This document shows positions 59,577 to 64,000 of a stretch of DNA of 64,000 bases, piece by piece. A program made the translations under genes and the position numbers. Origin of the DNA: a virus; the IMG/VR virus record IMGVR_UViG_3300017971_000243, positions 23,798 through 87,797 of that record; one strand, given 5' to 3'. The notes below the pieces were generated by a model. It was not told the origin of the DNA, ran no database searches, and was given only the letters and a program-made list of their open reading frames with translations. Each line of letters begins with the position of its first letter. Within the stretch, counting starts at the first letter, position 1.

Positions 59577-60760
59577 AATAAGTTGAATCCTTTCGGCATT
59601 TTGTGGCGCTTGAAAGCCCAAGGCCAGTCAGGTTGACTCTTTTCTAAATCTAGATAGTAAAGTATGTTCAATTCATCTCTTACTCTGTAGTCAGTAGCAA
59701 GGCCCTTTTCAATTTCGATTTCAACTTCCCGTTCTTTATCTCCTTTTCTTCCACTAACGAATCTCTCATTATCCTGGAGGTCGTAGCCATTGCCGACAAG
59801 TTTATACTTACAACTTCCAAGTCGGAAACCTTTTTCGTGGTAGTAATTAAGGATGAAATTTCGTTCAGCAGGTGAGTAATTTGAGATATGTTTTCCCTGC
59901 ATCTCTTTAAACGGACTTCTATCTGAAACTGCAACGCTGTGGGGCGAGACGTTGTAGACACGTTTACCTCCTTTTGTTCTTGGAGTCAATACTATACCAT
60001 ACTTACCATATTTTACCCAGCTGGCACTATCCACACTGTACCAGGGATAGCGACTAACAAGTTCAGGTGCTGTCACCGCGAAGCCATGTACTTTAACCCG
60101 CGGGATGCCATTGTCGTAGGTCAACAGGTAATCCCAAATGTCATCCAACGGAGGTATAATAACTGAAGTAGGGTTAGGAACCAATCCACCTATTGCTATG
60201 TACTCATAGCCTTTAGCTAGATACATCTCAAGCCATTTGATCTCGCATCCAAAATGCCAAACAGGTATAGGCTTTAGGCCTTTGCTCTCCATATACTGCT
60301 GATTCTCCCAGGTAGCTTCTGCATTATTAATCACATCAAGTACGGCATAGACTTCTAGGTTAGGAAGGTACTCCTTAATAAACATGGTATACTTGCGACG
60401 ATAGATTTTGTATTCGTTCATCTCAAGGAAGCTGAAGTCATCATGCTTCCTGTCCTTTAGGTAACTTCCCATGTAAGTGTGAGCACCTCCTTCTTTGTTT
60501 CTCACAAGGGAGTTATAAAGGCTAGGAGCCCCAGAGTCCATAAATATCTTTACATCGTCATATTTCACCATATACTTTATCCTTTCCCATAAATCCCTTA
60601 CAGTTCTATCCCGTACCTGAAGTAGCTTAATTGCGGTGTGAGGTCTCATTCCTATTCTAGGAGTAGCAGGAGGTTTGCTTATAGCATTTCCCAGCTCTTC
60701 TCTTAGATTGAGTATATCGTAAGTGCCTTCAATGCTGAAATGATTATTATAGAGTTTCAT
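59573..60760 (-). CDS. DpdA/tRNA-guanine transglycosylase-like enzyme
   Basis: 395 residues. IFMDSGAPSLYNS (about residue 72) matches the strand with the catalytic Asp of TGT-like TIM barrels. YAVLDVINNAEATWENQQYM and YIAIGGLVP are further barrel strands, and VKVHGFAVTAPELVSRYPWYSVDSASW is characteristic of phage DpdA proteins. DpdA exchanges guanine in DNA for a 7-deazaguanine precursor. Beside QueD-like and glycosyltransferase genes, a modified-DNA role is likely. The N-terminal 60 residues lack the usual AG start seen in the mini-proteins. Confidence 0.7.
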   Translation of the reverse strand: MKLYNNHFSIEGTYDILNLREELGNAISKPPATPRIGMRPHTAIKLLQVRDRTVRDLWERIKYMVKYDDVKIFMDSGAPSLYNSLVRNKEGGAHTYMGSYLKDRKHDDFSFLEMNEYKIYRRKYTMFIKEYLPNLEVYAVLDVINNAEATWENQQYMESKGLKPIPVWHFGCEIKWLEMYLAKGYEYIAIGGLVPNPTSVIIPPLDDIWDYLLTYDNGIPRVKVHGFAVTAPELVSRYPWYSVDSASWVKYGKYGIVLTPRTKGGKRVYNVSPHSVAVSDRSPFKEMQGKHISNYSPAERNFILNYYHEKGFRLGSCKYKLVGNGYDLQDNERFVSGRKGDKEREVEIEIEKGLATDYRVRDELNILYYLDLEKSQPDWPWAFKRHKMPKGFNLF

Positions 60761-61023
60761 TCCATGTATGTTCTTTCCGTTGTGTCTTCCTCTTTTTCAC
60801 GTTCAGGACAGGGAACCTCTTCTCCAGTTTCAGAATCAATACACTTATAAATAAACACTCTCTTCCTCTTATTATGAGGCCTAATAGGTCTCGTTGTGTG
60901 GATTCCTTCGCTCTCAATTCTTTTGTTATCAATATATATTTGGCGAGTACTTTTGGGCAAGTCACCTGCCTGACTTATCATCACTGTTGCTAACAGTATA
61001 ACAGCTATCCTTAGTACCTTCAC
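60757..61023 (-). CDS. Small exported protein
   Basis: 88 residues. N-terminal signal peptide (MKVLRIAVILLATVMISQAG, cleavage probably after SQA), then a charged mature part with two Cys (YKCIDSETGEEVPC). Coupled by overlaps to both neighbours. A secreted protein inside a DNA-modification cluster is unexpected; function unknown. Confidence 0.55.
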   Translation of the reverse strand: MKVLRIAVILLATVMISQAGDLPKSTRQIYIDNKRIESEGIHTTRPIRPHNKRKRVFIYKCIDSETGEEVPCPEREKEEDTTERTYME

Positions 61024-62063
61024 AATTCCTCCAATATAGTTAGCATTTTCTCTATGGCAAACTTTCCTTTCATTATAAACTTTTGTGCCAGTATTTGAGC
61101 CATCACTTGCATGGCTTCAAAGTATTGTTCATCTGTTACCATCTTTACAATCATACCTACGCATTGACCAAAATTGTGAAAGCGAAACTCTGCAGGGTAC
61201 AGCTCTTGGTAGCTTAGTCTGTTTGGTACCAGAGGAATACACCCACACATCACAGCCTCTTGCATAGCTATACCCCAAGTTTCCTGCTCTGCAAAGCTCA
61301 CTGCTATGCTTCCATTATTCAGCATATTGTAGTATTCTTGTTTACTCTTTATCATATCCTTAGTCTTGAAAAAGTTCCATTTGCTGAAGTCAACATCAGA
61401 CTCACGACATGCTTTCTCTAGTTCATCAAACATGTGAGGATTCTTTTCTATGTCCAGTCGGTGTGGAAATAATATGTCCTGTCTAGGACGAGGGTTAGGA
61501 TTAGCAAACTCAGGATAGATAGGCAGACCTGTGATGTGTATTTTATTATCTATATCATGTGGTTTACTGGGTGTCCATCCTCTTTGTTCTAATATTAGAT
61601 TTTTATGAAATTGAGTAGCTACAAATATATGATCGATAAACTCCAACCATCCTCTTTCAATCCACTGTGCCCACCTCGTCATTCCTACTCTGTGGAGCAT
61701 GTCGTGTTCGTCATAGCTACCAGCATGTAGTATGCCAGCTATTTTGAAATCAATTTTCAGTGCATCTCTCATATAGGCTAACATTTCAATACCAGGAAAC
61801 CAGAGGTCGTGAAATAGGAATGTGTCGCCTGGCATTACTTTATTCATCCAGAATAGTTGACAGATAGTGGATAATTGGTTAGCTTTAAAATGATTGGTAG
61901 TTATGACATCAAGGAAGCTACCCTGCTCTATTTTGTTAGATAGTGGAGTGGGATATACAGTTTTGCTCTCGATTTTCAATCGTTTAAGCTCTTCAGGGAA
62001 CCATTTGTTCCACTGTTTACTGTACCTCTCCTCAAGACTTTCGATTGGAATGTTGTAAATCAT
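61020..62063 (-). CDS. GT-B glycosyltransferase resembling queuosine mannosyltransferase (QTMAN/GTDC1-like)
   Basis: 347 residues. The C-terminal half has ILFPHRLDIEKNPHMF, then SFAEQETWGIAMQEAVMCGC, IPLVPNRLSYQELYPAEF. From memory this follows the C-terminal pattern of GTDC1/QTMAN proteins (IVWPHRWEHDKDPESF and HEFFGVAMLEAVYCGC), enzymes that mannosylate queuosine. The N-terminal half has FHDLWFPGIEMLAYM. It overlaps the radical SAM gene by four bases. It may glycosylate a deazaguanine base in phage DNA; a general GT4 role is the alternative. Confidence 0.6.
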   Translation of the reverse strand: MIYNIPIESLEERYSKQWNKWFPEELKRLKIESKTVYPTPLSNKIEQGSFLDVITTNHFKANQLSTICQLFWMNKVMPGDTFLFHDLWFPGIEMLAYMRDALKIDFKIAGILHAGSYDEHDMLHRVGMTRWAQWIERGWLEFIDHIFVATQFHKNLILEQRGWTPSKPHDIDNKIHITGLPIYPEFANPNPRPRQDILFPHRLDIEKNPHMFDELEKACRESDVDFSKWNFFKTKDMIKSKQEYYNMLNNGSIAVSFAEQETWGIAMQEAVMCGCIPLVPNRLSYQELYPAEFRFHNFGQCVGMIVKMVTDEQYFEAMQVMAQILAQKFIMKGKFAIEKMLTILEEL

Positions 62064-63340
62064 ATTATCCCCAGTCTGGCAAGTATAGCATAAAAGGTTG
62101 CAGAGTCTGCTATACTGATGCCTTCTTTAAGATTGCGTAGAATATTTTCCCATACTGTACCTGAATTAGGTATGCCTATATCAGGAAGTCTGTAAAGATT
62201 GATGTAATAATCTAAATCTTCGTGGTCTTGTCTGTGTTTTATGAGTTGAGATAGGAAACTGTTAGGCAGGTAACTGGGAAGCAAACGCATCGGTCTACTT
62301 GAAATGAACTTACCTCTCTTCTTGAGTTGTGAGTAATCTTTAGTTCCATGATAGGGCTGAAAGAATTGTCCTAATCCCCCTTCAGTTCCATTAGTACGGA
62401 CCCGTCCATACAGCTCTTCAGGTTTAAAACCATGCTCTCTTAAAAACTTTCCAGTTTCGTTTAGAGTTTTCAGCGTTTCACCTGGGAAGAACGTCAGGGC
62501 TAACCAGAATATATCAACTGAGCATTTCTCAGAAAGTTCCTTGCATTTATTGACAGGGGCTTTACCCATCTTCTTACCTAAGTCAGGGTCGGCCGTCTCC
62601 ATGCCTATTTCAATCAACTTCATACCACTGTCTGTGAGCACCTCATTACCATGAAGGTCAATAAAACGGTTTACAGTGGTTACTTCACCTAGAGCGATAA
62701 AATTAAAACTTCCTAACCGTGCAGCATGATTCAGTATTTCAAATGCTCTTTGGTGATCGAAAAAGAAGTCCTCATCTGTAAAATGAATGTTATTGATATC
62801 TCTTTCTATACAGTGATCGAGCATCATTTTGACATCTTCTATGGGAATTACTATTCTCTTCCTACCACAGTTAACCGTAGAGGGACAGAAAGCGCAGCCT
62901 CTTGGACAACCATATGAGGTAAACAGTGGATATACCTGCCCCTCATACTTTGTAAGATGCATATCACAATCACTCAACAGCAGATGTTTTAGTGAGGCAT
63001 AGCATTGAGGATAATTGTACATTCCTGCCAATATCATTTCTTCTTTAGGATACCAGTGCTTTAATTTAAGGTGTTTAATTAAAGGTGTGTACCCAAAGAA
63101 AATAGGCTGTTTAGGAAGGAACTTATTGAGCATGAGGCAGAGATCTATCTGCGGATATGACCAAAGAGCTACCAAATAGTCCTCTGCCTTTGGTATTCTG
63201 TTAATTTGTGCCATAGTGAAGTCTTCCATTAGCCATGCGTTCTGTTTTAAGGCTATGCTGTTGTAGACAATATAGGGAAGATAACAGAAGCTGCCTCGGT
63301 TGACTTCTGGACTTGTGGGATCAATAACTACTACTTTCAT
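62060..63340 (-). CDS. B12-type radical SAM enzyme
   Basis: About 426 residues from MKVVVIDPTSPEVN; the ATG at 63340 lies after AAGG and just past the QueD-like stop. Residues 1-130 look like a B12-binding-type Rossmann domain. GCPRGCAFCPS (about residue 145) is the CxxxCxxC 4Fe-4S motif, and IEIGMETADP (about residue 240) is the SAM-contacting strand. Not the CX14CX2C pattern of QueE. Reaction unknown; possibly a modification of a base or sugar. Confidence 0.7.
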   Translation of the reverse strand: MKVVVIDPTSPEVNRGSFCYLPYIVYNSIALKQNAWLMEDFTMAQINRIPKAEDYLVALWSYPQIDLCLMLNKFLPKQPIFFGYTPLIKHLKLKHWYPKEEMILAGMYNYPQCYASLKHLLLSDCDMHLTKYEGQVYPLFTSYGCPRGCAFCPSTVNCGRKRIVIPIEDVKMMLDHCIERDINNIHFTDEDFFFDHQRAFEILNHAARLGSFNFIALGEVTTVNRFIDLHGNEVLTDSGMKLIEIGMETADPDLGKKMGKAPVNKCKELSEKCSVDIFWLALTFFPGETLKTLNETGKFLREHGFKPEELYGRVRTNGTEGGLGQFFQPYHGTKDYSQLKKRGKFISSRPMRLLPSYLPNSFLSQLIKHRQDHEDLDYYINLYRLPDIGIPNSGTVWENILRNLKEGISIADSATFYAILARLGII

Positions 63341-63344
63341 AGGT

Positions 63345-63683
63345 TTACCTTGGTTCGAATGTTCTGTAGTATTCTGCTCCATTTTCACCATCCTCAAATA
63401 CACTCACATAGTCAGCCTTAAAGTGGTCTGCGAGCTGTTTACATATCATCTCGCAACTCCTATGCCCTAGGTCCATTGTCATATTTGCATTGATATATTC
63501 CTGTACTTCCCATTTCATCATGAAGAATTCTATATCTCTATCGTCATGATGAACAATCCACTTCATCTCTACATGGAACATGTGACGATGGGGCTCTCTT
63601 AGGAAAGCTACTTCATCCGGTGCGCTAGGCCAACAATGCAAGGCTTCAAATTGAGTTCTAATTACAACGAATGTTTTAGGCAT
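63345..63683 (-). CDS. QueD-like (6-pyruvoyl-tetrahydropterin synthase family) protein
   Basis: 112 residues from MPKTFVVIRTQFEALHCW. FEALH and PHRHMFHVE provide the His ligands (F-x-A-x-H, then H-x-H) of the PTPS/QueD zinc site, followed by DRDIEFFMMK, where the family has the conserved DF segment, and a C-terminal VSVFEDGENGAEYY with the Glu-plus-aromatic end. QueD makes 6-carboxy-tetrahydropterin in 7-deazaguanine synthesis. The start at 63683 overlaps the upstream stop (TAATG) and follows GGAGG. Confidence 0.6.
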   Translation of the reverse strand: MPKTFVVIRTQFEALHCWPSAPDEVAFLREPHRHMFHVEMKWIVHHDDRDIEFFMMKWEVQEYINANMTMDLGHRSCEMICKQLADHFKADYVSVFEDGENGAEYYRTFEPR

Positions 63684-64000
63684 TACTTCCTCCAATAAAG
63701 TGACCAGTCACATCCATCCTTGTCAGCTAAGAAAGGGAAGATGTGCCAAATAACCCAGGTAGGTTCATGTTCGTTTAAGGCATCACAGTAGTCTTTTTCA
63801 GGATACACGTATTCGTTTGGGACATCTCCGTCTGCTGCTGCTCCAGGAGAAGCACCTGCAGATGCAGAACCTCCAGAACCGCCAGAACCGCCAGAACCAC
63901 CTGAACCTCCACCGTCGTCTCCACCTGAACCTCCACCGTCGTCTCCACCTGAACCTCCACCGTCGTCTCCACCTGAACCTCCACCGTCGTCTCCACCTGA
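63683..64000 (-). CDS. C-terminal part of a protein with SGGDDGGG repeats (start outside window)
   Basis: 105 residues in the window, open to the right edge. A 24-base tandem repeat encodes SGGDDGGG several times (about 63904-64000), then SGG repeats, then a folded-looking end (PEKDYCDALNEHEPTWVIW, ending WSLYWRK). The glycine-aspartate stretch is a flexible acidic linker. The C-terminal module may be a membrane- or protein-binding tail. Not recognised. The frame reading METTVEVQV on the same strand is a shadow. Confidence 0.65.
   Translation of the reverse strand, partial: SGGDDGGGSGGDDGGGSGGDDGGGSGGDDGGGSGGSGGSGGSGGSASAGASPGAAADGDVPNEYVYPEKDYCDALNEHEPTWVIWHIFPFLADKDGCDWSLYWRK
63904..64000 (-). 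repeat. 24-bp tandem repeat encoding SGGDDGGG
   Basis: Four nearly perfect copies of a 24-base unit (one continuing to the edge), reading SGGDDGGG in frame with the partial gene. Copies are almost identical at DNA level, so the array is young or homogenised. Confidence 0.8.

Noticed and set aside
60747-60965. Minus-strand 72-residue frame overlapping the exported protein
   Set aside because: Shadow frame; the signal-peptide frame has better coupling to both neighbours.
63775-63996. Minus-strand frame reading METTVEVQV repeats
   Set aside because: Out-of-frame reading of the SGGDDGGG array. The Gly/Asp frame continues to a sensible C-terminus, a stop that overlaps the next ATG, and a ribosome site.
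1-64000. tRNA genes, integrase, repressor or attachment sites
   Set aside because: Scanned gaps and genes; no cloverleaf-like sequence, recombinase motif or typical repressor was seen. Gaps are mostly too short to hold tRNAs.

Overview
The window is part of a large double-stranded DNA tailed bacteriophage, most likely a long-tailed siphovirus-type virus from an unidentified bacterial host. The evidence is a canonical head-to-tail gene order, a lambda-type tail chaperone frameshift, a phage replisome on the opposite strand, Shine-Dalgarno sites before most genes, and sigma70-like promoters. No integrase, repressor, tRNA or CRISPR array was seen. There is no gene-free stretch longer than 300 bases; the largest gaps are about 70 to 120 bases and hold promoters or a repeated intergenic element.

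Plus strand, 1-24330: terminase large subunit (cut by the window edge), portal, NlpC/P60 peptidase, protease-scaffold with a probable internal scaffold start, decoration protein, major capsid protein, head-tail connectors, major tail protein, G/GT chaperones, tape measure, tail-tip proteins, and two fibre-like proteins with related N-terminal domains. The second fibre-like protein carries long Ser/Thr-rich mucin-like stretches. Three structural proteins (major capsid, tail completion and major tail) end in short Thr-rich tails followed by Ala and two stop codons in a row.

Plus strand, 24392-33624: an unbroken operon of eleven carbohydrate-tailoring genes. It has six glycosyltransferases, three enzymes with methyltransferase-like folds and two sulfotransferases, starting behind an extended -10 promoter. 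The last glycosyltransferase carries DSH and GGGEN motifs resembling polypeptide GalNAc-transferases. The operon lies between the mucin-like gene at 21178-24330 and a 1651-residue protein at 37633-42588 that is mostly Ser/Thr repeats. My main proposal is a phage-encoded mucin-type O-glycosylation and sulfation system that coats the virion, with the Thr-rich tails as acceptor tags on capsid and tail.

Plus strand, 33531-43531: exported Fn3-like protein, LamG fibre protein, the giant Ser/Thr-repeat protein, and a small membrane/lysis-like cluster ending with a nested lipoprotein gene. A strong hairpin lies at 43163-43193.

Minus strand, 64000 down to 43572: a tightly overlapping operon. Transcribed first is a likely DNA-modification set: QueD-like protein, radical SAM enzyme, a glycosyltransferase resembling the queuosine mannosyltransferase family, and a DpdA/TGT-like transglycosylase. 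Then come the sliding clamp, a uracil-DNA-glycosylase-like/family A DNA polymerase fusion, DnaQ-like exonuclease, clamp loader, SSB, RecA/UvsX, 5' nuclease, RuvC-like resolvase, and a Mre11/Rad50 system in which Rad50 is split at the zinc hook. Four tiny paralogous proteins starting MK-[IL]-Y-x-AG are scattered through this operon. Many genes here overlap by ATGA, TAATG or TTGA, so translational coupling is probably general. Function calls come from motif reading alone; no database search was run.
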